Shown: positions 18,087 to 26,733 of the stretch, in pieces
Layout: every line of letters starts with the position of its first letter
How positions within the stretch are numbered: position 1 is the stretch's first letter
Assembly: GCA_036337945.1 (NCBI GenBank)
Contig: JAYZDF010000050.1
Span: 1-51,058, forward strand
Direction of reading: 5' to 3'
DNA: 51,058 bases
Origin: JAYZDF01 sp036337945
GTDB taxonomy: Bacteria; Myxococcota; Kuafuiibacteriia; Kuafuiibacteriales; Kuafuiibacteriaceae
The notes under the pieces: model-generated
Told to the model about the DNA's origin: nothing
Databases searched by the model: none
What the model saw: only the letters and a program-made list of their open reading frames with translations
Position numbers and translations under genes: made by a program

Positions 18087-19421
18087 TTATTCAGGTCGCA
18101 CGACGATCAAGCGTGCTTCTGGATAGGTATTGGACAATTGAGTCAGTGTATACCCGTTTATATCGCCATGGACCTCAAGACTCAGGCGGCTCGGATCAAG
18201 GTCTGTACGAAGTCGGTCTGATATCTGTTCGATCCACATCGAAGACTCAGCGACGAAATCATCACTTTGGCTACGGTTCGTAAGGATTTTGAGCAAAGAT
18301 CCTTGGTTCGCTTTTAGTCTGAGACGAAGATAGGGAGTCGTGGCGGCGATCGCGATACGCGTTCGCGCAAGGGCAAGTCCAGCGCGACTATCACGGTCGT
18401 GCATCCCCTTGCGGACCCAGTGTTCCCATTGATTCCGAACCAGAGTCACCACTTTGCCTACTTTGTCTTTCGGGCAGCGGACTGTAAGTTCGTACCAATT
18501 TTTGACCTCTAAGGATTCCTTTTGCGATTGAACAATGGTTGCGCCTTCGGCAAAAAGAGCTGTTGCCAAGACTCCAAACTGCAGCTCGCGAACAGTGAAT
18601 TGCGCAAGCACAGCACCGGTCCGTTCAGATTTCGTATATTCTGCAGGAACGCTTTGGATAAATCGAAGTAACAGTTGGTTCCCATCTACCGGACCATCGA
18701 TAGCGGTGACGGACGCAATCTCGGGCTGAACCATCAAGCTCGTATCCGGTTTGTCAGTTAGGTCTGCAGAATGACTGGGCGCTTTTCGCTTCAGGCTGTT
18801 CAGAATCTTCGTAATACGAAGCGCATCATTTTCGGCATTAGAGCTTCGTCCAAAAAATCGAACGACACTCTCATTCGATAATTGCTCTTTTCTTTGTCGA
18901 AAATACGCCAATACTGCAGTTCGTTTCCTACGCGAGAAATGATTCTCGTTATTCATTCCTCTTATCGTTGCAGCGCCGTTTGGCCCTTTAGACTGACGTC
19001 CCTTTTGAGCTGTATTCAATGTTTGCCGTAGATTTGCCCTAGCTGTATCCAAATAGGCCTCTAGGTGCCCCGAGCGTAAGAGTTCTTCTATCCGCTCGAT
19101 GAGTCGCCTTGTTGCTTCTAAGAAATCAGAAGAGAGGGTGCTGTACTGTATTTCAAAGCCGTATGGACTCGCGGTTACAATCACATTGTCTATTTTTCGC
19201 GCAATTTCAAAATTTAGCGCATTGGAGATGAGACTATCCACATGTGCCGTATTCGTGTCGGTTGCTTGTAAATGATATTGTATGAGACCTTGACTTACGA
19301 GGCTCGCCTCATTTTCTTCAATGATTACAGAAGGCGTGTTCGACTCTGCCGAGACGGTTTGTGCTCTTGAACACAGGATATAAACGAAAAAGAGCACAAA
19401 AAGTTTGTAAAATGAACGCAC
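18087..19421 (-). CDS. Secreted degenerate M16-peptidase-like protein
   Basis: 444 residues with a signal peptide (FYKLFVLFFVYILCSRAQTVSA, cleavage probably after VSA). The remainder has the alternating helix/strand pattern of one M16 (pitrilysin/mitochondrial processing peptidase) half, including a segment VIVTASPYGFEIQYSTLSSDFLEATRRLIERI like the strand-helix core, but no HxxEH zinc motif. It is probably catalytically inactive, perhaps a subunit or binding domain. The GTG start at 19421 shares one base with the stop of the upstream gene (TAGTG), with AAAGG just before, so the two M16-like genes are translationally coupled. Confidence 0.6.
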   Translation of the reverse strand: MRSFYKLFVLFFVYILCSRAQTVSAESNTPSVIIEENEASLVSQGLIQYHLQATDTNTAHVDSLISNALNFEIARKIDNVIVTASPYGFEIQYSTLSSDFLEATRRLIERIEELLRSGHLEAYLDTARANLRQTLNTAQKGRQSKGPNGAATIRGMNNENHFSRRKRTAVLAYFRQRKEQLSNESVVRFFGRSSNAENDALRITKILNSLKRKAPSHSADLTDKPDTSLMVQPEIASVTAIDGPVDGNQLLLRFIQSVPAEYTKSERTGAVLAQFTVRELQFGVLATALFAEGATIVQSQKESLEVKNWYELTVRCPKDKVGKVVTLVRNQWEHWVRKGMHDRDSRAGLALARTRIAIAATTPYLRLRLKANQGSLLKILTNRSQSDDFVAESSMWIEQISDRLRTDLDPSRLSLEVHGDINGYTLTQLSNTYPEARLIVVRPE

Positions 19422-20875
19422 TACCTTTGCTCCTTGACACCAACGACGATGGGGGTCTGTAGCAGCAAATATTCGCTGAGTACGCGGACTACTTGATTCC
19501 GGTCGACGTTTCGTAGCGCTAATTCTTCATCGCGAAGGTGTTCAAAATCTCCATGAATGAGCTCAAACTTCTCCACCTCTTGAACAAACGTCACGGGGCT
19601 TGATTGGCGCGACAAGAATCTCACTTTCAGTTTATTCCTAATCCTACTAATTTCTTGATCTACTTCAGAGTGGCTAGAAATGTCCGCGATAAGTTGACGT
19701 ACGTGAGCGATCGCATGAGTAGAGGTTAGGGTCTCGGGTAAATGAGTCAGGATATCAAATCGACCCCCGAACCTTCGCGGATGGGTATGGATTTCGAGGC
19801 GAGAAGAGAGGGTCCATCGATGGGCAAGCAGCTCAGATGCCACTCTTAGCGGTAAGTAATCTTCATCGTATTGCTTGGGTAGAACCCAGCTTAGTAAAAG
19901 ATAGTTTCCATCAATTCCTTTTATTCGTGGCAGCTGCTTTATTGGTTTCGTTTTTTCTTGTCTGCGTGAATCTTTAGAGAGTTGATTTGCTAATCGTGTA
20001 AATGTGCCACTGCTTGTTTGTGTGACAAGCTTTTCATCGCGAAGGTCTTTTTTAATCTTCTCTCGAAATTGTTTCAGCACGGCACTTCGCGATAATTTCG
20101 TAATAATAATTGAGACTAGTTGGCTTGGATAATACGACGCCCTAACAGCTTTCAATTCGCTAGCTGATTTTCTCTCGATCAGGCTGACCTTACTCGTGAG
20201 CCGAGGAATTCCGTAGCGAGTGCCGTTATCGATATTTCGATACCGAATCTGGTCTGCATGGGATGTTAGAATTTCATAAATTGAGGAAGGAGGTACACTG
20301 AGTCTCTGTACGGCGGAATCGAACGCTTGCTGCCCGCGTTCGTAATCAAGGTCTGAAAAACTCGCCAGATGAGAGGCGAGGGTATCTAAAAGATGTTCAG
20401 ATTCTCCAAAGATAAGTCGGAAGCACATAGCGTCTTCATCTTCATGTTCGGAGAGAAATACTCCTCTTTTTTCGAGTTCTCTGCGAAGTGGGTCAGAACT
20501 GCGATGTTTCAAAAGCTCGAATGCAAGCATCGTCCTTCCAGCAACCGAGCCTTTCATTGCTGAAATAGGATGAGTATAGCAAAGCGAGTGTAGGTCCACA
20601 TCCTTTTTGGAATTTGCATTCAAGAGCAGCCGTGGGCCACTTTGTCCGTATTGGTATTTTTCAAAAGAAAACGGGCCTAAGCTGAGAAAACCACGGAACA
20701 TAAGACGGTTTTCGTCGTCTTTGTTCACAAGGTTCAGGTCCCTTTCGATTTCTGATGCACGTGTGGATGAGAGATGAGGGTGCTCAACCCTGTCGAGAGT
20801 CGCACAGCCGCCCATCAGTATCACCGCAAAAACCAAATAATTGGAATGTGCTTTTATGTGCGCTCCAAACTGCAC
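19421..20875 (-). CDS. Lipoprotein, degenerate M16-peptidase-like
   Basis: 484 residues with a lipoprotein signal (FAVILMGGC, Cys24). M16-like features: AFELLKHRSSDPLRRELEKRG (position of the subunit core helix), FLSEHEDEDAMCFRLIFGESEHLLDTL, and ELKAVRASYYPSQLVSIII, which matches the typical LxxFHxxYYxPxNxxLxxxG strand-turn. The catalytic HxxEH is missing, so it is presumably a non-catalytic member. It is anchored in the envelope and likely pairs with the coupled secreted paralogue. Upstream by 71 bp lies the S41 protease in the same operon. Confidence 0.65.
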   Translation of the reverse strand: MQFGAHIKAHSNYLVFAVILMGGCATLDRVEHPHLSSTRASEIERDLNLVNKDDENRLMFRGFLSLGPFSFEKYQYGQSGPRLLLNANSKKDVDLHSLCYTHPISAMKGSVAGRTMLAFELLKHRSSDPLRRELEKRGVFLSEHEDEDAMCFRLIFGESEHLLDTLASHLASFSDLDYERGQQAFDSAVQRLSVPPSSIYEILTSHADQIRYRNIDNGTRYGIPRLTSKVSLIERKSASELKAVRASYYPSQLVSIIITKLSRSAVLKQFREKIKKDLRDEKLVTQTSSGTFTRLANQLSKDSRRQEKTKPIKQLPRIKGIDGNYLLLSWVLPKQYDEDYLPLRVASELLAHRWTLSSRLEIHTHPRRFGGRFDILTHLPETLTSTHAIAHVRQLIADISSHSEVDQEISRIRNKLKVRFLSRQSSPVTFVQEVEKFELIHGDFEHLRDEELALRNVDRNQVVRVLSEYLLLQTPIVVGVKEQR

Positions 20876-20946
20876 ATCTCTTTGAAATCACACTGTCCGG
20901 TTTCTCGCAATCGCAAGCCGCCAGATTCAGGATCTTAGTTTGCGGT

Positions 20947-23900
20947 CTACTGTTTTTTATTAGACGCTTGCGCTACTTCGGTGCTTTCCGGATTGATTCG
21001 AGAAACGAGTACACTCCGATACGCAATAATTCTCTCATCAAGTCGAGCTACCACTAAGATTTTGTTCAGGCCTTCTTTGAGCTTGAGTTTGGTAGTAAAC
21101 GGAAACACGACAGCTTTATCGTCTTGAGGTTTCCAACCTTCGCTTTTGTTGCCCGAGTTTTTATTACTTTTCGCAGGGCCTGATCGAAAGAATATTTTCT
21201 GATCATCGTGCACGATATACATGTCGCGAAGATGACGAGCAGTGATCGTGCCTGATAATTCGATTGCTTCTTCAGTGACCACCTCGCCGCTTACACCGGG
21301 AGTCAACGAGATCATCGGCGGGCGCCTTTCTGGGTGATATTCGATCGTCTTCAAGGTTTCTGAAGACTTACTTCCTCTTCTTTTTCGAACATTTTGTTCG
21401 TCAATCCACGCATGCGATTTGTCCGAGAGCTTGACCTTCAGAAATGAGCCTAACCGACCTATCCACTGAAGCTTGTCTCCTTTACTTGCGGTTGCGATGA
21501 CTTTCGCGTCTGTACCTGCTGCGGCCCGGAGAACTGCGTCTTTCTTGAGCGACCCAAAACCTTTCTTTTTTGAGAATTTGGCTGGCACTTTTGGGCTGGG
21601 TTTCAGCGCAAATTCGTCCTCAAGCCACTCACCGGTGTTCGCATCGTAAATTGTGAGTTCAAGAGGAAGTTCTTTTTTACCCGCCGTTTGATTTTTTCGA
21701 ATGCGAAACTTCAAACGTCCGGCCTTTGTCGCCAGGCTCTCAATCGTGCCGATCTGAATTCTCCCTCGTTCAAGAAAAAGGTCCTCACCTGCTGCAGACT
21801 TCAAGCGAAGCGTTACGTTATCAGCTTTTCCTTGTCCGATGTTGGTGACGTTCACGATGAGTTCTGCGCCTTCGCCAGGCTCAAGAATTCCATCGCCGTC
21901 GCCGCGTTCAGAATCATCAATGACAGAGGAGTACGAGAATTGTGGATGCGGGATATATTGAGTGGACACGGCAAGTTTTGCTTTGACTCCAGCTTTGTTT
22001 CCGTTTGAGCCGATGACGAGTTCTAAGATATCTGCCCGAGATGCGGCTTCTTTAGGGATTTTCGCCGTGAATTCACGAGTGACGGATTCGCCAGCCGATA
22101 TTTTGCCGAATAAAAACTCTCTGCCTCTGAATGCGGGGTGGTCTGTCTCAATGTGTCCATGTATCCGATACAGGTCTTCAGACCCTTTATTCGTAAGCTT
22201 GGCGCTGACTTTGATTTCAGAGCCAGCCTTCAGTGTTCCGTCTGTCTCGGCACCGTCCAAAGTTATTTTCGCATCAACGTTCAGCTCGGCTTCAGATGAT
22301 TGATTTGGGTTTTCTGTCCAGTCTATCTCAAGTTTTTCGATAGCTTTTTGAAGTTTTTCCGCCTCATTTTTTTGGCGTTCCTTTAGGACATTTTCCATGG
22401 CCGTGCGCGTTTCTTTGAGCGTCTTTCGTCCTGCCTTTGCGAGAATGTCTCGTGCGAATGAAACTTGGTAGTCTGGTTCAAACTTAGCCGGTGCGGGTTC
22501 TGCCTTTTCGGCTTTTGCTTTCTCTCCTTCCTTTTTATTTTCACTTTCATCGTTCTGTTCGGTGGTTTCCACGAGGTATGGAAATGATGTCCAGGGCGTT
22601 AGCTTCGATTGCTCTTGTTTGCTCGCTACTTTGGATTGGGCCAAATGCTTATCAAGGTTCTTTTCTCTGTGGCGTTTCGGCTTGTAGTAAAGGCGGATCC
22701 CTTTTTTGTCGATCCAGGCGGGAACTAAGCCGATATCCGGTGCAACGCCGACACTTTGGATAGAGATATCACCTGGTGTGAGGTATTGCGCAATGGTTAG
22801 CTTCAGTGCCGATTTGTCAGCGAAATCGTAAAGGACTTGAACGCTACCTTTACCAAAGGTTCTTTGGCCCATGATGACCGCACGGTCGAGATTTTGAAGT
22901 GCGCCAGCGACAATTTCTGATGCCGATGCAGAACCGTTATTCACTAAAACGATGAGCGGTAGGTCCAAGTCGCTGGGTGACCATTTTGCTCGTTTTGGTT
23001 CGCGCAGTCGATTCCCCATACCGACAGTCGTGACGATATCACCTGACTTTAGAAATTTATCCGAAACGCGAATTGCCTGGTCGAGCAGACCGCCGGGATT
23101 GTTTCGTAAATCGAGAACGAGACCTTTGAGGGTGCCTTTGGATTTTTTCTCAAGTTTTTCTATATGTTCATCAAGATCGCGACCTGTGTTTTGTTGAAAA
23201 TTTTTGATCTTCACATACCCGATTGATTTATCGAGGAGGTGACTTTCAACAGATTCAATTTTGATTCGTTGCCGCGTGAGCGTATATTTTCTAGCTTCGG
23301 GCCAGCCTTTCCTTTCTACCCAAATCGTGACTTTTGACCCTTCGGCCCCGCGAAGCATTCTCACAGCCTCTTCGATCGGCATGGAAACCGTAGATACATC
23401 TCCGATTCTACTGATCACATCCATCGCTTTGAGTCCTGCGGCGGAAGCAGGAGTGCCGTCGAGAGGGGAGATAATTGTCAGCTTGGCGTCTCGAATTGAT
23501 ATCACAATCCCCAATCCCCCGAACTCTCCTTTGGTCGAGGTTTTCATTTCCGCGAATGCTTCCGGCTTGAGCAGGATAGAGTGGGGGTCTAAGGTCGCGA
23601 GCGCGCCATTGATCGCGGCATATTCGACGTTTCGCATATCTTTTTGTGGTGGGAGATATTTTTCGAAGAAGCGGAATACCTCTCTCAGTTTGAGATTGAT
23701 TTCCCATAAGCTCTCCACGTCAGAAACGGTCACGATTTTATGGTGTCCGGGCAGAGACACTTTCAATTCGCTTTTCTTCGTCTCCGTTACGAGGACTTCC
23801 GCGATTTCTTTTTCAATCTCGTTTAATGCCCCTTTCAGCATTTCTTTTGGGTCTATTCTCGCAGGATCAACGTAATTATCTTTAACGTGGAGAGCCACGT

Positions 23901-24105
23901 TGGAAAACACGCTCAACCGAGACAATCGATATTTACCGTTATCCTTTACACCAAAGGGACTTTCATTTACGCCTGGTCGCGCTCCAGCTGTTGCGACCAC
24001 TTCCCGATCAATTGGTAGTTGCTCATGGCGCTTAACCGACGTCTTGTATCCAGCCCAGCCGAATCCGACTGCAACAGTGAAAAGTAGAACTTTATTTATT
24101 CTCAT
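20947..24105 (-). CDS. S41 carboxy-terminal processing protease with PDZ, CARDB-like and SH3-like extensions
   Basis: 1052 residues, about twice a usual CtpA. An N-terminal hydrophobic segment (VLLFTVAVGFGWAGY) serves as signal or anchor. Residues ~150-190 hold the NGALATLDPHS motif of the family, ~195-280 a PDZ domain (FGGLGIVISIRD), and ~310-460 the S41 core with catalytic Ser in NNGSASASEIVAGAL and Lys in TFGKGSVQ, plus LDLRNNPGG. After a Lys/Glu-rich linker come two CARDB/NEW3-like beta domains (SAKLTNKGSEDLY; VNVTNIGQGKADNVTLRL) and an SH3b-like domain (LRAAAGTDAKVIATASKGD). It acts in the periplasm or on the surface. RBS GGGAG lies 6 nt before the ATG; the VWA lipoprotein is 18 bp upstream. 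Confidence 0.93.
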   Translation of the reverse strand: MRINKVLLFTVAVGFGWAGYKTSVKRHEQLPIDREVVATAGARPGVNESPFGVKDNGKYRLSRLSVFSNVALHVKDNYVDPARIDPKEMLKGALNEIEKEIAEVLVTETKKSELKVSLPGHHKIVTVSDVESLWEINLKLREVFRFFEKYLPPQKDMRNVEYAAINGALATLDPHSILLKPEAFAEMKTSTKGEFGGLGIVISIRDAKLTIISPLDGTPASAAGLKAMDVISRIGDVSTVSMPIEEAVRMLRGAEGSKVTIWVERKGWPEARKYTLTRQRIKIESVESHLLDKSIGYVKIKNFQQNTGRDLDEHIEKLEKKSKGTLKGLVLDLRNNPGGLLDQAIRVSDKFLKSGDIVTTVGMGNRLREPKRAKWSPSDLDLPLIVLVNNGSASASEIVAGALQNLDRAVIMGQRTFGKGSVQVLYDFADKSALKLTIAQYLTPGDISIQSVGVAPDIGLVPAWIDKKGIRLYYKPKRHREKNLDKHLAQSKVASKQEQSKLTPWTSFPYLVETTEQNDESENKKEGEKAKAEKAEPAPAKFEPDYQVSFARDILAKAGRKTLKETRTAMENVLKERQKNEAEKLQKAIEKLEIDWTENPNQSSEAELNVDAKITLDGAETDGTLKAGSEIKVSAKLTNKGSEDLYRIHGHIETDHPAFRGREFLFGKISAGESVTREFTAKIPKEAASRADILELVIGSNGNKAGVKAKLAVSTQYIPHPQFSYSSVIDDSERGDGDGILEPGEGAELIVNVTNIGQGKADNVTLRLKSAAGEDLFLERGRIQIGTIESLATKAGRLKFRIRKNQTAGKKELPLELTIYDANTGEWLEDEFALKPSPKVPAKFSKKKGFGSLKKDAVLRAAAGTDAKVIATASKGDKLQWIGRLGSFLKVKLSDKSHAWIDEQNVRKRRGSKSSETLKTIEYHPERRPPMISLTPGVSGEVVTEEAIELSGTITARHLRDMYIVHDDQKIFFRSGPAKSNKNSGNKSEGWKPQDDKAVVFPFTTKLKLKEGLNKILVVARLDERIIAYRSVLVSRINPESTEVAQASNKKQ

Positions 24106-24123
24106 TTAATCTCCCGCCATTTT

Positions 24124-26010
24124 TCATGGCGCTCCTGCTATTTCGACCGTACCTTCGAAGGTTGCGGTCTGCGATTGTAGTGCTTTGTCTGTGCCGCCAG
24201 GAAACGTCACAGTGGCCTCTACTTTTACAGAGGCTGATTTACCCACGTTTGCGGGAATATCGGCGTCGTATAGAAGAATGAAGGCTCCGCTAAGGAGTCC
24301 TGAAAGTGTCGACGAGCCATTGAGCATACGTCTGGGTTCTGTCACATCTATGAACTGCCCGCCCGAGAACACAGCGAGGTCTCGAAGGTTTCGCCCGTTG
24401 AGTTGTGCATCTGTATTCAGATTCAAGATGTGCGTGATATATCCTTCGAACTTACTCGCGCTATTGGCGACAACGGAGCGAAGCGCATTGCGAAATAGCG
24501 AATTGTCTCCCTCTGGATCCGAAGTATTAATCATCACAATAGAGCCACCTGAATAATCTCTCGACTGTGAGGCGATGACGCGAGATGCCTCGAGTATGGC
24601 GCCGTAAACATTGTGTAGATATTGCCCTTCTGGCGGTTGCGTTTGAAGTTGGTCGATCTTTTGTAAGATTTCCTCCTGGGACATTTGAGGGGAGGTTTCT
24701 TGACGATAACCCAGGTCACCATTACCGACGCTGAGCACAACGACTCGGTCACGGCTCCTTACGCTATTGACTATATTCTTAGCGGCGCGAAAACGAATAC
24801 CCTCAGGGTCTGATGCAAACGAATTCACGCTCGTGTCTATGATGAGTGTGAGGACCTGAAGTTCCGCACTGATGTCTCCCACCGTTGCTCGAGTAAATGG
24901 AAGCTCGTTGGTCGTCGCTGTCCGAGTAACCTCGACTGGTTGCCCATCTAAAGTGAGTTCATCGACAGAGACCATGTCGTATTGTAGTCCCCCAGTGAAA
25001 CAAAGTACGGGGTCTTGGGGCGGTCCGATGGCGGGCGTTGGGCAGATTCCTCGTCCATCAATTCCGTAGGGTGCAAATCGAACCGCTAGGCGGCCTTTTT
25101 TGGCCGGGCTGAGAACTTCGTAACCTGGAAATACACCAAGGATATCAAGACCCGTAAAATCTGCGTCTGGAACTAGTTTCGAATGTTCGCGAGACCGCTG
25201 ACCATCAAGTTGATAAATCTCAAAAACGAGTTCATCATCGCCTGCAGCACTTATAGAAAGTTCAAAATTACCTTCCTCGTCGGTCATATCGTAGGTTTTG
25301 CGAGTAATTTTGCCTGGGAGACCCACGCCTTGTTTTCCACGGTTTTCAACACTTATGACGGCCAGAGGCGCATTGATGAGCTTTCCTGTGACACTGACCG
25401 CGCCGCCTTGAGTGGGGCTTGCCACACGAACTGAATTGGCATCGGTGGGAAAATCCACGTTTCGTCCCGAGTGTTTTGCGCAGTTCGCAGTTGTCATACA
25501 GTTATTGAATGCATTTGCTCCCGAACAGTCCGGCTCAGCAGTGCCATAGGGGATACATTTTCCAAGGGAATTGGCGGCGCTTCCGGACTCTTTGCAGCAG
25601 AACTGGTCATCCGGAAATACGCGAGCGAGTGGAGCGTCGACGTAAATCGATGGCCCACGAGATTTGCCTTCTTTATCGTTTGAGTATGCCAATTCGATCA
25701 CGTCTCGACTTCCAGCGTAGACTGAAAATTCGAATGACCCATCTTCGTTTGCGCGAGTGACTTGTTTTCCCGACGAAGGGAAAGTTGCAATGTACACAAA
25801 TTCTGTTCCAGGACGAACAGCACCCGGGCCGCCCCGTCCACGCACTTTGTCGCCAAGAGGATAAAAGACTGTGATTTTTTCAGGATCGGGTTTATCGCCG
25901 TCTCGAGCCGGAGTTTGTACGTTACAACTGCTAAAGACCGTCAGCGCTCCCAGCGCCGAAAGTGTGTATGCTACTGATTTCAAGGTATTTTTGAATCGCC
26001 TTACCTGCAT
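24124..26010 (-). CDS. VWA-domain lipoprotein with carboxypeptidase-like beta domains
   Basis: 628 residues. Lipoprotein signal with FSSC (Cys29). Residues ~45-110 and ~190-265 look like beta-sandwich modules of the carboxypeptidase-regulatory type (for example FEFSVYAGSRDVIELAY; FELSISAAGDDELVFEI). A Cys-containing segment lies between them (~135-180). Residues ~385-590 form a von Willebrand A domain: LTLIIDTSVNS, RDRVVVLSVGNGD, and GGSIVMINTSDPEGD. The metal-binding motif reads DTSVN, so the fifth position is Asn rather than Ser of DxSxS and adhesion may be weakened. First gene of an apparent four-gene envelope operon with the S41 protease and two M16-like proteins. Confidence 0.8.
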   Translation of the reverse strand: MQVRRFKNTLKSVAYTLSALGALTVFSSCNVQTPARDGDKPDPEKITVFYPLGDKVRGRGGPGAVRPGTEFVYIATFPSSGKQVTRANEDGSFEFSVYAGSRDVIELAYSNDKEGKSRGPSIYVDAPLARVFPDDQFCCKESGSAANSLGKCIPYGTAEPDCSGANAFNNCMTTANCAKHSGRNVDFPTDANSVRVASPTQGGAVSVTGKLINAPLAVISVENRGKQGVGLPGKITRKTYDMTDEEGNFELSISAAGDDELVFEIYQLDGQRSREHSKLVPDADFTGLDILGVFPGYEVLSPAKKGRLAVRFAPYGIDGRGICPTPAIGPPQDPVLCFTGGLQYDMVSVDELTLDGQPVEVTRTATTNELPFTRATVGDISAELQVLTLIIDTSVNSFASDPEGIRFRAAKNIVNSVRSRDRVVVLSVGNGDLGYRQETSPQMSQEEILQKIDQLQTQPPEGQYLHNVYGAILEASRVIASQSRDYSGGSIVMINTSDPEGDNSLFRNALRSVVANSASKFEGYITHILNLNTDAQLNGRNLRDLAVFSGGQFIDVTEPRRMLNGSSTLSGLLSGAFILLYDADIPANVGKSASVKVEATVTFPGGTDKALQSQTATFEGTVEIAGAP

Positions 26011-26185
26011 ACTATCGACCTCACCCCTATGGGCTCAACAAACAGACTCCTTAATTCTGTTCCCACGAAGACTATTCAACTCCCTCAGGCAAAAATGGCC
26101 AGACTTTCGGGAAAAATCAGCCCAATAGGGTTGATGTTGTAAGGGTTTATTCGATTTGAGCGAAATGTTCTTGCACATTTATGCG

Positions 26186-26291
26186 GTCGCAGGTAGCCCG
26201 CTTCGTACTACGAAGTAGGAAAGTCCTCCTTCGTAGGCGCCATACCGAGAGACGTCGATCGAATCAACGATCCGGCTGCTTGGTGAGCAGA
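26186..26291 (+). other. Structured 5' leader or small RNA candidate
   Basis: Three consecutive hairpins precede the gene at 26302. The first is a long rod: GTC/GAC (26186-26188/26251-26253), GGTA/TACC (26192-26195/26243-26246), CTACGAAG/CTTCGTAG (26208-26215/26229-26236) and AGGA/TCCT (26217-26220/26224-26227). The second is GATCG-N6-CGATC (26257-26272). The third is CTGCT-N5-AGCAG (26276-26290), overlapping the start of the RBS AGAGGA (26289-26294). A third copy of the arm (CTTCGTA, 26201-26207) can pair with TACGAAG instead, giving alternative folds. No known riboswitch class is recognised. Confidence 0.4.
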
Positions 26292-26301
26292 GGAAAAGAT
26301 C

Positions 26302-26730
26302 ATGGCTTCTAAGTCACCCCTACAAAAAATTCAAAGCGATTTCGAAAACCGAGCCAATATCGTATCTAAGTTGGTTGAGATGATTGATGACCTTCACGAA
26401 GAAGGTGCGGAAAGCCTCAAGCAGCGAATTTCTCGGTTGAGCAATAAAAAGCTTCTTCGATTATATTCCATCGAAAACAAAGTTCGTGAGCAATTTGGAG
26501 ATCGCGAAAAATTGATCGACCATCTTATTTCAGCGCGAAAAGAAGCTGGTTTGACGGCTGACGACAATTATCGGCGTGTGCTGACTGGGTATTCCAAAGG
26601 ACGGCTTTTGGACTTGACGAAGCAGAAGTTCGCGCCGCGTGCAGAAAAACAAACGCCCGAACAACGTCTCAAGAGCAAGCGCGGTCGCAAGCAACGTGAA
26701 CGGGCGCAATCTAAAATCGCTCAGGGCTAA
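26302..26730 (+). CDS. Small basic protein, unknown function
   Basis: 142 residues, no signal or membrane segment. Residues 1-95 are charged amphipathic helices (for example FENRANIVSKLVEMIDDLHE, REKLIDHLISARKEAGL); the last ~35 are strongly basic (KSKRGRKQRERAQSK), suggesting nucleic-acid binding. No family recognised. RBS AGAGGA lies 7 nt before ATG and is partly tied up in a hairpin, so translation may be controlled by the structured leader. It converges on the acyl-CoA dehydrogenase gene with a 3-bp gap. Confidence 0.7.
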   Translation: MASKSPLQKIQSDFENRANIVSKLVEMIDDLHEEGAESLKQRISRLSNKKLLRLYSIENKVREQFGDREKLIDHLISARKEAGLTADDNYRRVLTGYSKGRLLDLTKQKFAPRAEKQTPEQRLKSKRGRKQRERAQSKIAQG

Positions 26731-26733
26731 ACT

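Noticed and set aside
23261..23875. 204-codon open frame on the plus strand
   Set aside because: Antisense to the S41 protease core, which has intact catalytic motifs; the antisense product shows no family features.
26186..26291. c-di-GMP riboswitch, RNase P RNA or SRP RNA
   Set aside because: Only short stretches (GGTAGCC, GGAAAGTCC) resemble these; the conserved cores are absent.
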